From Plectosphaerella cucumerina (taxonomy: Eukaryota; Ascomycota; Sordariomycetes; Glomerellales; Plectosphaerellaceae), in contig JAGPXD010000002.1 of the NCBI GenBank assembly GCA_020746995.1, forward strand, positions 4,278,001 to 4,342,000: a stretch of 64,000 nucleotides of DNA. Direction: 5' to 3'. Shown here piece after piece: positions 53,179 through 64,000 of the stretch. Below the pieces are notes generated by a model, which saw only the letters and a program-made list of their open reading frames with translations, was not told the DNA's origin and did no database searches. A program made the translations under genes and the position numbers. The stretch's first letter is position 1, and each line of letters begins with the position of its first letter.

Positions 53179-55672
53179 TTACCTGGACAGAACGGCCGAC
53201 ACTGTTCCTTCGATGAACACCTTGTTCTCAAAGACAATGTCATGGATTCCGTTGCCCTCGGTACCCTCGGTATTCCACTTCTGCAGCAAGTCGTTGCTCT
53301 CACGAGGCTTGATGGCGTCGTTGGCGGTTCCAACGGTGATGTGCGCGATTGGGTTGATGCACTCCCAGCCCTGACCCTCCTGGTCGCTGATGCGCACGAC
53401 AATGGCCATGACGCGCTCGTCGAAGACAACCTGCGCTCAAGTTAGCAAACCGAAGACTCCGTCTTGACTTTGAACAACTCACCCTTTCCAACTCGACGCC
53501 GCAAGCTCCCAGCGTGGGGACAGCGAGGAGACCCTCGCTGGCAGCCTCGGCTTCCGCGTGGATCTTGCAGTAGCGGTCCCAGAGCTCGGGGTGCTCCTTG
53601 GAAGACGCGCGGTGCATCAGGGTGACGTGGAACTTTGGCTGGATGCGGCGAGTCTGCGACAGCTGCTTGTAGAACTTCGCAAGCGGCATGCCTGCGGCGT
53701 CGAAGGTCTTGTCAAGGAGAGACCTGATCTCGTGGCTGGCGACGTCGACGGACATGTACTCGAGGGGCTTCTTCTTCTTGGGGCCCTTGTTGGCCTGCTG
53801 ATGGTTCACTTTCTGCTTGCGCGGGCCGCGCTCGGGAATGGTATGCTTCAGCGTCGGCTGGTAGTCGCCGATGGTCTCTTGGATGACGGCGTCCAGCCTC
53901 TCTGCCGACGGGACTTCCCTGACGAGTGCGGGGTACAGATGGTGAAGCTCCTTCAGCGTCGTCTCGAGGTTCTGTCGGCTGTCTGCGGTCGGGTCCAGCC
54001 TGATGACGTTGTCGAAGCCATCATCAGGGGGCGAGAAGGTACGGAGGGGCTCGAAACGGTCGATGAATCCTTCCATGATGCCGAGGAACTTGTCCTGGTT
54101 ACTGGCGGCATGGATTGTCTGATGGTTATCACCCCGAGCGATGACACGAGCCTGGGTCACCTTGCGGACATCATCGATGTTGGTGTCGCTGTGGTCGAAG
54201 TAGAGGGCCACCAGCCGGGCATCCTTGTGCTGCAGCTTGACATCGGTCAGGATTTGCTTCCGCTCATGCTTCTGCGCATTGTTGCGGTCCGCGATGACGA
54301 CAGGGTGATCCTGAAGCAGGTCGAGAACCTGCTTCGTGAAGCGGGGAGGGCGTCCCTTGCCCTGGATGTTGTCGTTCTGGACGTGTCCCCAGAGGAAGAG
54401 CTTGGTGAGGGCGATGGCAATAGTAGTCTTGCCACAGCCGATCGTGGCGATGGGGACGAGAATGACATCGCGGGTGATGCTATCATCCACGTTGGCAAAT
54501 CCGTCGACCTCGAGGTTTGCGGCTTCGGATCCCTTCATGTTCTTGAAAGCCAGGAAGTCGTCACGCAGGCCGATGATGCCGTGGTTGGCCTGGTAGAGAG
54601 CACCGAGGTTGGGGTCTTCGTGCAGGCGTTTGCGGGCGTAGAGAAGATACTCTTCCGTGATCTGGATGTGCTTCTTGAACTTGGGGGTCTTGCCTGAGAT
54701 CATGGCCTTGGTGCACTCCCTCCACTGGCGGTACATGAGGTAGGGCTCCTCGAACTTGTACTTGAAGAACCAGTCCCTGTAGGGCTGCACTTCGGGGTTG
54801 TAGGACTCTCGGCAGCGAATGACGAATCCCTCGACATCTCGTCCGTCGTGGGCGCCAGACTCGGCCACCTCGTCGAGGAACTTCTTGACCTCGTGGATGT
54901 CATCCATAATCTTGAGGTCAACCTTCTTGAAGCCCCAGGCATCCGCGAAGTTCTGCACTTCTGCGCTGGGATATGTTGCGAACGTGGGGAGGTTCAGGTT
55001 GATTCCGTGAAGGTACAGGCCGGCCTTATCAGGGCCGTATGCCAGAACATGCTCCTCGAAGGAATCGTCGCACAGCTCGGCAACCGCGGTGGCATTGCGA
55101 TTCCGGAGCTCGACAGCGAGATCCTGTGCCGTGCGGCCCAGAGCGGCCAGCTGCTTCTCGACAAGTCTCTCGCCAGCAATGGCGTGGCTGAGCTCCGCAT
55201 CGTCGCGCTCACCGGTCGAATGTTTGCTGCAAACCAGCAGCGTTCCGTCCTCCAGGCCAGAGAGGAAGATGATGCAGCCGTTCTCCTTTAGCGTGAGCTC
55301 GTACGGGCCCTGAGTCCTGGCGAAGATGTTCTCCCACTTGGTCTCATGGACCTCGCCGGTGTTGAAGAACTTGTCGTAGCCCCTGGCGACAATCTCGGGC
55401 TCGTTCCTGCGGTTCTTGGTGGTGAAAAGACCGCGGGCGTATGTCGGAAGGTTTCGCTTCTTGTAGTCGGACTCCATGGGCATTTTCCACGAGTCAACCC
55501 TGATGCGATCTGTGGACTTCTTGACGTCGTATGTCGTCTTCTTCACGACGAAGCCGCCTTTCCGCTTGTCCTTCTTGGTCTCCTCCAGAGCTCTGAGCAT
55601 CTCAGCAACTTCCCGGACATCCTGTTCCACGTAGGGGACCTTGGATCCGGACAGTGTAGTGGGTGTAGCCAT
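53179..55672 (-). CDS. TRL1: Fungal tRNA ligase Trl1
   Basis: Exons 53483-55672 and 53179-53430 encode 813 residues (yeast 827). Trl1 joins tRNA exon halves after intron removal and HAC1-type mRNA during the unfolded protein response. All three domains are visible: ligase/adenylyltransferase with K129 in the KENG motif, polynucleotide kinase with GCGKTT at 412-417, and cyclic phosphodiesterase with HVT at 682-684 and HIT at 760-762. The intron (52 bp, GTGAGT, gctaac, GCAG) lies between the two phosphodiesterase His motifs. The ATG chosen (55672) gives the family length, but the frame stays open for another 95 codons upstream to an ATG at 55957. Confidence 0.95.
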
Positions 55673-56427
55673 GATGGGCGCTCGTCGCTTGTCGATGTGA
55701 GTGTATGTGACAGCAGAGAATAGACGATGATGAAGGTCAGAATGACAGCCTACAGGCCGAGAAGCTTGTTTTGCCGAGAAAGAGACTGAAGTGAATGCTC
55801 TAGAAAAAGCCCAGCGATGTATGTTTTCAGGCTTATATCGACGGTAAGCTGAGGCCGCTCGCAAACACGGCAGTGAGTCACGCCGTATGGAAAGGCAGGG
55901 TGTTGCGTCCAGACGCAAGAAGAATCGGAAGAGGGGTGGGTGAAGGGAGTGAAGCATGTGTTTTTGTTACGCCGTGCCTGAAATGGATGCGCTTTAGCTT
56001 CAAGTGAATGGAAGGTGTTGGGCACCTGCAAGTGAGTGGGTTGTGATGGCCGAGTGGAGGGGTGTTGCCCACCTTTGGTTTAGGGCACTGAGGCCGCTGA
56101 GGCCTTCCAACTTTCAGGGAGAATCGGGCGATTTTTCTGGAAAGATGGAAGGCGGTAAACGGGCAAAAGTGGACCGAGATGCAACCCCTCCATGGCAACA
56201 CAACAGCAGGAGCTGCACTATCAGACTAACACTAGATTTCTGTCGGAGCGCGTTAGGGCAAATCGTCATTACGTCGCAAAGTCCCCCGCGCTTGTGGCAG
56301 AAAACTTCCCCCACCACCGAGCTTCACGATTTCACATCAGCAGCCGAGGGTGGCAATAATCAAACATTCATCGACAAAAAACAGACAGATACAATCTTCC
56401 GATAAATCCGACAGAACCCTCGCTGCC
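55673..56427. other. Divergent promoter of TRL1 and the YAR1-like gene
   Basis: About 755 bp. The part next to TRL1 is an open in-frame extension of its coding frame. No separate gene is supported. Confidence 0.55.
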
Positions 56428-57060
56428 ATGGCACCCAACCCTTTCCTCCTCGCCGCGGACAACAGCCCTGCCCTGCTGCCGCTCCTCCGCGAGGATGCGT
56501 CCCTCGCATCCGGCCAAGACGAGCACGGCTACTCCCTGGTCCACGCAGCAGCAAGCTACAACCACCTCGACCTCCTGCGGGCGCTCATCCAGGAGTTCAA
56601 GGTCGACGTGAACATCAAGGACGAGGACGGCGAGACGGCCCTGTTCGTCGTGGAGACGGTCGACGCGGCCAAGTGCTTGGTCGAGGAACTGGGCGCTGAC
56701 ATCGAGGTGCGTGGCAGCGACGACGTCACGGCGAGGGAGAAGATCGACAGTGAGGGCGACTACCCCGAGGTCGCTGCATACTTGATGGGCGTTGAGCTGA
56801 GCAGACACATCGCCGGCGGCGGCAGTGCGTCGGACTTGCCCGCTGTGCCCGAGGGCCTCGCCGTGTCCGTCGGCACAATGCAGGATGAGGAGCTCCCGGA
56901 GGCGGCCGACCCCGAGTTCAGGAGGCGCATTGAGGAGCTGGCGGGGCGCGAGGACTTCCACACACCCGAAGGACAGGCAGAGCTCAGAAGGCTTGTCGAG
57001 GAGGCGATTCTCGGCGAAGGTCTTGCGGAAGAGCGCAACGTTCGCCCCAAGCAAGGTTGA
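56428..57060 (+). CDS. YAR1: Small ankyrin-repeat protein, Yar1-like
   Basis: A single exon encodes 210 residues. Two ankyrin repeats occupy about 31-63 (DEHGYSLVHAAASYNHLDLL) and 64-96 (DEDGETALFVVETVDAAKCL). An acidic C-terminal region follows. Size and layout match yeast Yar1 (200 residues, two repeats), the dedicated chaperone of ribosomal protein Rps3. The assignment rests on length and repeat positions, so orthology is likely but not proven. Its stop codon is 34 bp from the RPP40 stop on the other strand. Confidence 0.75.
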   Translation: MAPNPFLLAADNSPALLPLLREDASLASGQDEHGYSLVHAAASYNHLDLLRALIQEFKVDVNIKDEDGETALFVVETVDAAKCLVEELGADIEVRGSDDVTAREKIDSEGDYPEVAAYLMGVELSRHIAGGGSASDLPAVPEGLAVSVGTMQDEELPEAADPEFRRRIEELAGREDFHTPEGQAELRRLVEEAILGEGLAEERNVRPKQG

Positions 57061-57069
57061 AGCAGGACC

Positions 57070-57101
57070 TGTCGTCTTTCACAGGTGTCGTCTTTCACAG
57101 G
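57070..57101. repeat. Perfect 16-bp tandem duplication at convergent stops
   Basis: tgtcgtctttcacagg occurs twice head to tail (57070-57085 and 57086-57101). The second copy contains the RPP40 stop codon (57095-57097), and the duplication fills the gap between the two convergent genes. Confidence 0.9.
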
Positions 57102-58414
57102 TCGTCTCCCTTGATCTCCCACAAGAAGTACTGGTCTGGGGCGTCTTGTGGCCGCAGGAATGTGACCTCTGTGCTGTCACCAACTGTGCCCTTGGAGAAG
57201 GACGTCGCGCTCAGGGCGAAGGGCATCTGGGAGGGCAACGTTGCGAGGACGTCGACGAGAAGCTGCCGGACCCAGTCGGATGTTAGGAAGCCCTGCCATC
57301 GGACGACACTGAAGGCGGCCTCTCTGGCGTCGCCCTCGTCATTGGGCACCTGGTAACGCGACAGATAATCATTAATATCGTCGCCTGCCAGCACTCGGGG
57401 ACTCTGAAGCCGCACGAGGGACAGCCACTCGTACGTCTCTGTGGCAAATTCTTCGATGCGCAGCAGGTCTCCGGTGACGAGATCTGAGGGGATGGCCAGG
57501 GATGGCGCCCTCAGCTGACTGTTGGGGACCACGCCGTGCTCCGACGTGAAGCGCACGGGAGCATGCTTGGCCAGGGGGTCAACCATGGGAGCTGGACGGG
57601 AGTTAGAATGCATTGGTACACAACAGGGTGGACTCTTACTGGTGCCTAGGTTGCTGAACAGCCAGGTTACGGGCTGAGTGAGGGCGTTTCTGCAGGCATA
57701 TAGCAAGCGTTCAAAGCCCTTCTTCCCATGAAGCATTGACGGATCCCGCAACTGGTAGCTAACGACTGAGTGGGTGAGTATGTGTGCGACCCTTCGGGCT
57801 GGATAGCCAACTCACCCCATCTCGGTTTCAGGCCTCGTTTGCCCTTGACGCCGTATGGCTTCCCGACAAGTCCGGCTCGTTGGTAGGTTTCCTTGTCGAG
57901 GTACATGGTAAGAAGGCCTGCCCAGAGTTAGTGAGACAGTACCATGCCTCCTGGGAAGGCGCCATACCCTCATGCAGGCTGAAGACGTTGTCCTCCGTAG
58001 TCCGGCCCTCGGAGAGCATCATGATGTTCCCTGTGAGATGTTAATGAAGGCCCAATGGCGTTTCCGCACAACTAACCCGTCTTGATGTATTCATTGAAGA
58101 AATCTCCGTCCAAGACCTGGCCCAGCGTCATGATCACGCGGTAGTAAGCCGGGGGATCCTGCTTCTCAATCAGCTGCTTCTGAACCAGCTCCCAACCTCC
58201 GTCCGGCAGAATGAGGTCGACCTGTGAGAGGGTTAGTAGCTGTTCCTGGACGTCAAATGGCCGGGCGCACCTTGTGGTTGATGGACTGGCTGAGAATCGA
58301 GGTCCAAGGTTTGCCTCTGGTTGGCTCCAGTCCAGGCTCGACGTGGGCCATTGTGCCATATGAAGCGTAGCATTTGGCGGTCTGGTAGACGCTCGACTCG
58401 GGAAAGGAGAACAT
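57095..58414 (-). CDS. RPP40: Ribonuclease P/MRP subunit p40
   Basis: Six exons, 58271-58414, 58077-58221, 57968-58030, 57816-57917, 57640-57765 and 57095-57591, encode 358 residues, close to human Rpp40 (363). All five introns (46-52 bp) close in phase. Family blocks appear only after splicing: YYRVIMTLGQVLDGDFFNEY, then GNIMMLSEGRTTEDN, then LDKETYQRAGLVGKP, which parallels the LDKDTYERTGLQGKP-like segment of animal Rpp40, and WVVSYQLRD. The subunit acts in 5' maturation of tRNA and in RNase MRP. The gene is divergent from TRM11 with 405 bp between starts. Confidence 0.9.
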
Positions 58415-58819
58415 TGTGTTGGATCGGGAAATGGGATGGCTGAATTGAAGGTAGGATGATCAATCTACTATGAGCGCCCTGCCATCAAGTCGTCGTGGAT
58501 GAGGTCGTGTTGATCAGAGTGGAGAGCGTGCTCGCTCGCCTCGACTCGTGGTGGTGAGCGAAGTCGAAAAACAGCGGATGCAAAATCTGGTGGGGCACAA
58601 TCATTGGCGACCACAGTCATCCAGAACATCGAACCTGTCTTCTAACACATACAACGACAATACCTGCTTGCTATCTATCCGAAAGGGAGGATTCATAAAA
58701 GCCTCATTTTTCAAAGTAGGATCCGGCACGGCGTTCTGGAGTCGAAGTCTTCAAATCTCAATTTTCCATCTCGACCCCTCCCCCGCGCTCCAGTCACCCC
58801 GCGGCGACCTCCAGTCACG
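58415..58819. other. Bidirectional promoter of RPP40 and TRM11
   Basis: Only 405 bp separate two divergent tRNA-processing genes. A TGAAAAATGA stretch on the minus strand (58704-58713) resembles the yeast rRNA-processing element RRPE but is not an exact match. Confidence 0.6.
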
Positions 58820-60308
58820 ATGGACTACCTGATCAGGTTCTCCCAGTCCCACGAGGACTTCCGGCTCCCAGAGATAGAAGCCCTGGCAGATCTCGAAGGA
58901 ATCCCCATGAAAGTCATCTTCTACGAGCTTGAAGTACGTCTCCCTCCCTCCGTCCCATGAGCCGTCCTGACACCATGCCAGTCCCCCTTCTGCATCGTGA
59001 GCCTCCCCTCAGCCGACGCGGCTCGCAAGCTCGTCCACCGCTCCATCCTCGCCTTCTCCATTCACGAGCTCTGGGGCTACGCCCCGTCAGGCGAGTACCC
59101 AGAGCTCCACGCCTCGACACGCGAGCGCGCCTCGGCTGAATGGCCGCAATACGCCCAAACGCCCTTCAAATTCGAAATCGACGCCTACCAGCACACCCGC
59201 ACCATGCCCGAGCGCCTCGGCCTCATCGAGTCCTTCCGCTTCCTCGAGCTCAAGGGTCCCATCGACCTGCGCAACCCGGACGTGCGCTTTACCATCTTCG
59301 AGGACTGGCCCTTCCGCCCCTCGGGTACGCCGCCCAGCGCCCATGCCACCCGCCTCTTCATGGGCCGCTGGCTCGCCAACGGCAGCCGTGACGCCGCGCG
59401 CGTCTACGACCTCAAGAAGCGCTCGTACATCTCCACGACGTCCATGGACTCGGAGCTCGCCCTCGTCACCGCCAACATCGCCCAGGCGGCGCCAGGACGC
59501 CTCTTTTACGACCCCTTTGTCGGCACGGGCTCGTTCCCCGTCGCCGCGGCGCATTTTGGCGCCCTGGCCTTTGGCAGTGATATCGATGGACGCAGCATCC
59601 GCGGCAAGGGCGGGAAGAAGAGTTTGCGCGGCAATTTTGCGCAGTATGGCCTTGAGGCTCTCGTGGGCGACTTCTTTACCGCGGACTTGACCAACACGCC
59701 GCTGCAGGTTAGGCGGTGGCTGGACGGGATTGTCTGCGACCCGCCGTACGGTGTGCGTGAGGGTCTGAAGGTGCTCGGGACCCGGGAAGGCGACAAGAGG
59801 GAGCCACCAGACCTGTCGGGCGAGAGGACGTGGAAGTAGGTTTTCCTGCCCCGAGAGGTAGCGGCCGAGACCATGCTAACAGCGGCCAGGTCTGGGGGAT
59901 ACATCCCACCCAAGAAGCCATACAGCTTCCTGGCGATGCTCGACGACATCCTCCAGTTCGCGACGGACATGCTCGTTGATAACGGCAGACTGTCTTTCTG
60001 GATGCCCACGGCGAACGACAACGACCAGGAGATCGCCGTGCCCACGCACCCATCGCTGGTCATCGTGTCCATGTGTGTACAGCCGTTCAACAAATGTAAG
60101 AAGCCTCTCGCCTTTCCAGTGAAGTGCATCGCTCACACCGCCAGGGTCCCGGAGACTCATCACGTACCGCCGCCTGCCGGACAGCGAAGTGGATCAGGAG
60201 AAGCTCGCCGCGTGGAAGAAGAGGCAGCGCACCGGCGCCACGGCAGACGAGCTGAATCCGTTCCGAGAGAGTTACTTCAAGGGTTTCAGGAAAGACGAAG
60301 CCGCATGA
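58820..60308 (+). CDS. TRM11: tRNA (guanine-N2-)-methyltransferase Trm11
   Basis: Exons 58820-58933, 58982-59835, 59890-60095 and 60145-60308 encode 445 residues (yeast 433). Trm11, with Trm112, makes m2G10 in tRNA. The N-terminal THUMP-like region is about 1-170. The methyltransferase domain has the SAM motif YDPFVGTGSF at 214-223, the acidic GSDID at 236-240, and the catalytic DPPYG at 291-295. The GGYIPPKKPYSFLAMLDDIL block follows across intron 2. The C-terminal exon gives WSRRLITYRR, the usual family ending. Length, motifs and phase agree. Confidence 0.95.
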
Positions 60309-60632
60309 TTGCCTGGAGGGTAGAAATCAATGAAGTAATGACCTATCCCTACTTCCGAAGAGGGACGCGACCCCTTGTTACGGCGTCCATCGGCTTCCCC
60401 TTCTACCGCCATCGCTCGAAAGCAATCAAATCAGTACATGCATGCTCGCAGTACAGTCTCCGGCCCGTCCCATACTATGTGCGGTGGGCTGAACGCCCGG
60501 CGAGACGTCGTATCTACCTGAACTCCACAGAGGAGAAGCAGCCCCTGTCCTCAACGTGCTTGAGCTCCAGCTGTTGGAACCTGGTGGTCGCATGGTCAGC
60601 ACGGTCCGGAGATCTGGCCCAGGAAGGTGGTC
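60309..60632. other. Convergent 3' region of TRM11 and GID4
   Basis: Probable 3' UTRs, no further feature seen. Confidence 0.5.
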
Positions 60633-61838
60633 TCACTTTTCGCTCTTGGCGTGGAAGTATATCCCGCTAACTTCGCCCTTGACCTGGTTAAAGCAAATGT
60701 AGTAGAAGCCCTCAAAGCTGGCACCCGTTATGGTGCGCACCCGGTGATCGGGGACGAGGAAGTGCTCCTTCCAGCGCATGAAGATGTTCTCCCGCTGCGC
60801 GACGTCCCGGATGTAGACAGGGCCCTTGCGTGCCTGCTTTTCCAGCGGGCGGAAGGCCGTGAACTTCTTCCAGTGGTTCAGGTCGATGCGGTTCGTGGCG
60901 CCCCAGGTGTCGTGGTCCGTCATGAAGCTGTACTTCGTGCCGATGATCTCGCCCTCAAAGTACGTCGTCAGCGTCGGGTGGTCTTCCGTCAAGCCTAGTC
61001 AAAGATTAGCGATGGCTGAACAGCATGACTTGGCACTGGCCGGCATGGCATACCCTGGATGCGCAGGTATCCGCAGAGGAAGGACTCCTTCAGGTCCACG
61101 TGCTTGATCTCAACCTGGACATCATAAACCTGGCGCTCGGACTGCTGCGTGCCGTGGAACTTGCTCCCTGCCCTCAGGTACGAGGAGGGAGATGAAGGAA
61201 TCATCTAGGCGCCACTTGTCAATCGATTGCGTAGAAAGCCGGTGCATAACTCGACTTACTCGCAAACTGGGATAATCTGAGCCCATCGACGGCGCCATGA
61301 GTTCTCCCTCGGAAAGCTCGGCGTCGTCCCATTCAAAACCGCTGATTGCGTCGCGTTGTGAGGTCGAGCTTGTGGCTTGCCGCTCATGCGCTTGTGCCGC
61401 GTTCGAATCTCTGGGACCCAGTCGCACCCGGGAGCTGGATGCGAAACCCTCATCGTCAACATCCATCGCTTTCGAGGTGCCGTCATCCGTTGTGGTTGGT
61501 GCTGGCGTTGTTCCGACCGTGGAAGCCGTCTCTGGCCGAGGTGACATGGTGGTTGAACGCGACGAAGTGGCCGAGGTAGGCTCCGAGGCTGGTTCGTCCT
61601 CCACCATAGCCTCAGGCGACGCGTCCAATTGTGAGGTGAGGGCGCTCTCCGTAGCACTCGGGGAATCTACGGCCGCAGTCGCATCACGAGTGGCGATGGC
61701 GCCCTCGGGCACTGCCGAACTCGAAGCCGCCCAATGTCTTGGAGGCGATCGCGTGACAGCTTCGTCAGGGCAGGTCGAAAAACTATGGGAACGGGGCGAA
61801 TCCGGACCAGGGGGCGGATTCGAGGATGGTGTCGGCAT
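60633..61838 (-). CDS. GID4: GID/CTLH E3 ligase substrate receptor Gid4 (Vid24)
   Basis: Exons 61260-61838, 61054-61204 and 60633-60994 encode 363 residues. Gid4 recognises Pro/N-degrons and targets gluconeogenic enzymes for degradation when glucose returns. The conserved beta-barrel begins at about residue 200 with SSYLRAGSKFHGTQQSE, continues through SFLCGYLRIQG across intron 2 and LTEDHPTLTTYFEGEIIG, and ends KWKKF-like HWKKF and FYYICFNQ. The first 193 residues are Ser/Thr/Pro-rich and disordered. The second exon begins at an ATG codon right after a TAG acceptor, so an internal start is possible but would remove only the disordered part. Confidence 0.94.
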
Positions 61839-63411
61839 GTTTGTGTTTGTGGTCGCGTACGTTCAGGGTCGTAATCGAAGGACTGCTGTGGGGGGTGAAG
61901 TATGTTCGGCAGAATATGAGGCTCGGATGACTCTCGGCGAACGCGGTCTGTGTCGTTGGTGGTCGTGCGAGTCGTCAAGGACCGTCGATATTTGTGCAAG
62001 TAATAACAATGATATCGGGTGGAGGGAGGAAGCGAAGATGTTAAGGATGCGTGATGGTGGTAGCTGCGATGTGAGGTTCTCGTCTCGTCTTCTTCGCCGT
62101 TGGAGGATCACCGCTTGCCAAGCAGGATGTGGCGGTCGGGAAATGCAACTGGCATTGGCTGCGCCAGCTGGAGCAGGCAAGTCGAATCAGGTGGTGAGCG
62201 ACATGGAGGCGTCGGCCGAAGACTGGTCCAGAAGCGGACTGTTGTGCGGTCTGAAGTCGAGGGGGTTCGTGGAATGGTATCGTGAGGTTGGGCTGGGTTT
62301 GATAGAAAGATGGATGGACTGGGCTGCGATGGGGGTGGCCGTTTGCCGGATGCGCGCGTAGTGTACTGCTTGCTGAATTGGGACCGACCGAGAGAGTGGG
62401 AAGGGGCCCCGAGTCGGAGTCGGGGATGGGACGGGCGGAAAGTCCAAGGTCTGGAGCGTGAGTGGCATGGATGACGCCCTTGGCCCTTGGGACGGCCCAC
62501 TGGTGTGCGGTCCGGCCAGGACATGTGAGGCCGCTCCAGGGTCTTTTGGCGGGATTTTGTGGGTGAGAGGCGGTCGAGGACGAAGCATGATTGGACGCAT
62601 TTGCCACGTTCCAGCAACCAGCGGGCCGATGGCCCTGGAGCCATCCCGCCTGCCCACTGTGGCGGGGATGCGGCATGGGGTTAAGCGGCCGCGGGTGCCC
62701 CAGGTTCTTTGACACGGGACCACAGAGGTGAGACCTCAAGACCACATTTGAGGGCGAATCTTGCGATTGTAAGAGTATCTCATCTGCTCCAGATGAAGTG
62801 TTTCGCACGGCTAATATCTATGTCGATGAACGGGGTTCTACGCCTGTGGTTGGTACCATTGCTGGCAAAGGTCCTTGCGCAAGTGTCAGGTACACCGCGA
62901 CAGAGTCTACATGTAACTAGCCAGGATCGTATTGTCTCTTTCTTGAAGCAAGGAATCACTTCATGTGGATGAGTCGATCATTGTGTTTGTGGAAACGACC
63001 TTCGGGCAGGCTGCGGGATCGCAAGCCACCCTAACTTGAGTTCTGACTGCGTGGTGTCTCTCGCTCCTCTCCTCGTCAAGAAACCCGCCAATAGTCCATA
63101 ATGTGACCCTGTAGACATTTAGAGCGCAAAGCAAAACCATTGGTCGTGGCGTGGCTCGAAGGTGCATTCTTCTCGCATTTGTGTGGTGGGAGACGATGCC
63201 TAGGCGTGGTCGCGACATTCAGGCATGTCATGATAGTGCCTTCTTGCATGCTCTCCTGAGGCTACACATGCTTTCGCTTCTCAAACAAAGTGCAAGTTTC
63301 TGCCAACATGGTAGTGAGCGGGCAGCTAGCCCAGCGTTGAGCCGTCAATATCGTATCGCTGTTGGATATCTTTCTTTTCCTCCCCCGCCTCAACCGGCCT
63401 TCGGTGCCTGT
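61839..63411. other. Intergenic, no gene recognised
   Basis: About 1.6 kb: GID4 promoter on the left, mago nashi 3' end on the right. Overlapping Pro/Ser-rich frames on the minus strand (62041-62808 and two others) mark GC-rich non-coding DNA. Confidence 0.5.
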
Positions 63412-64000
63412 TCAGATAGGCTTGATCTTGAAATGCAGTGCAATAAGACTGAAGACCAGGGCCTTGAGGTCCTGTACCAGGTAGTAGAACACCCTTAGAC
63501 CTTCGGGGTCTGCTGACTCGGTGACATCCACGAGGGAGCCAATCTTGGCCGTCTGCGAGGGACACACGTCAGCAAGCGCCCAGAGCAATCACCCAGACAC
63601 CCCAAGCTTACCTCGAACGAAATGTGGTCGTTGCCTATCCGGATCTCAAGCTCCTGTCTGCCGTCCTTGTTCTTCTGGGGCCATTTCGAGTCGTCTTCCC
63701 TGCTCGGGGGTCAGCCATTGATCGCAGGACCGTGCGGTGTCGGGACACGAACTTTGTGATCTCGCTCGTCTTGATGATCCTCCTGATTTCCTCGATGATC
63801 GTCGAGCTGACGCACACTGTTCCCATCTTGTCAGCGCCATTCCTCCCGTGTTGGGTTGTCGATCGGGTGCCTCGTACTCTCTTTGCGGATCAGACTGTCA
63901 TTGCGGTAGTTGGAGTTGTTGGCATATCGTGCAACTGCGCTTCGGCCATCGCCAACGACCCGGAAGTCGAACTCTGCTCAGACGTCAGCTCGCCGCGGGG
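63412..64000 (-). CDS. mago: Mago nashi, exon-junction complex core (5' end outside window)
   Basis: Four exons are inside: 63878-63973, 63753-63816, 63612-63699 and 63412-63552. The upstream exon or exons, about 30-35 residues, lie beyond position 64000. Mago and Y14 form the heterodimer that locks the exon-junction complex on spliced mRNA. Near-invariant blocks are visible: EFDFRVVGDGRSAVARYAN-type start, RKEMCVSSTIIEEIRRI, EDDSKWPQKNKDGRQELEI, and the ending ALHFKIKPI. Reading frames are joined only by splicing; every junction is in phase. The second of the visible introns (63700-63752) has a weak GTTCGT donor. Confidence 0.92.

Noticed and set aside
53558..54697. 379-codon + strand open frame
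   Set aside because: It is antisense to tRNA ligase exon 1 and exists because of GC-rich third positions; low-complexity Val/Leu/Gly composition and no family.
61297..62361. 354-codon + strand open frame
   Set aside because: It covers GID4 exon 1 in antisense and continues into its promoter; no domain, no splice logic.
62041..62808. 255-codon minus-strand frame and two overlapping frames
   Set aside because: Three reverse frames are open over the same Pro/Ser-rich stretch, which marks base composition, not coding.

Overview
The window reads as nuclear DNA of a filamentous ascomycete, most likely a Sordariomycete. The grounds are GC-rich coding sequence, many 48-61 bp introns with GTRNGY donors and CTRAC-type branch sites, two class II hydrophobins, and conserved eukaryotic housekeeping genes (RPT5, BCS1, TRL1, TRM11, RPP40, GID4, mago nashi). 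No genus is claimed. I resolved 28 protein-coding genes; exon structures come from splice consensus plus reading-frame continuity and family motifs, and most multi-exon models close exactly in phase. I saw no tRNA, rRNA, transposon or CRISPR array.

Layout. 0-6 kb: a GPI-type secreted protein, a secreted/anchored protein of unknown family, and a 318-residue class II hydrophobin with acidic and Gly/Asn-rich extensions. 7-16 kb: a microbial-type PARG macrodomain protein with an N-terminal PIP box, mitochondrial AAA ATPase BCS1, oxysterol-binding protein KES1/OSH4, and deubiquitinase UBP16. 16.8-31.9 kb: a metabolic block with a medium-chain dehydrogenase, then NtaA/SnaA/DszA-type FMN monooxygenase, Dal5-type MFS permease, Baeyer-Villiger-type flavoprotein, UNC93-like transporter, and a second NtaA/SnaA/DszA-type monooxygenase. 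The last five genes are arranged almost symmetrically around the flavoprotein. 33-46 kb: a DUF4360 secreted protein, an F-box/ankyrin protein, an unknown acidic protein, a MYND zinc-finger protein, an Ish1/Msc1-type repeat protein and a normal-sized class II hydrophobin. 48-64 kb: housekeeping genes for proteasome (RPT5), mitochondrial ribosome (uL10m), tRNA maturation (TRL1, RPP40, TRM11), ribosome assembly (YAR1-like), gluconeogenic protein turnover (GID4), and a partial mago nashi at the right edge.

The best candidate for an undescribed system is the 19.0-31.9 kb block. It carries two FMNH2-type monooxygenases, one BVMO-type enzyme and two importers. A 10-bp element, ATGTCGCCAT, occurs exactly three times in its promoters, and a perfect ATGRYRYCAT (CYS3/MetR-type) site lies 147 bp before the BVMO start. 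This suggests, as inference only, scavenging of an organosulfur or related compound under sulfur control. Other notable points are the p21-like PIP box on PARG, the modular hydrophobin, clustering of three tRNA-processing genes with an RPP40/TRM11 divergent promoter, and a 21-nt last exon that alone encodes the HbYX tail of Rpt5.
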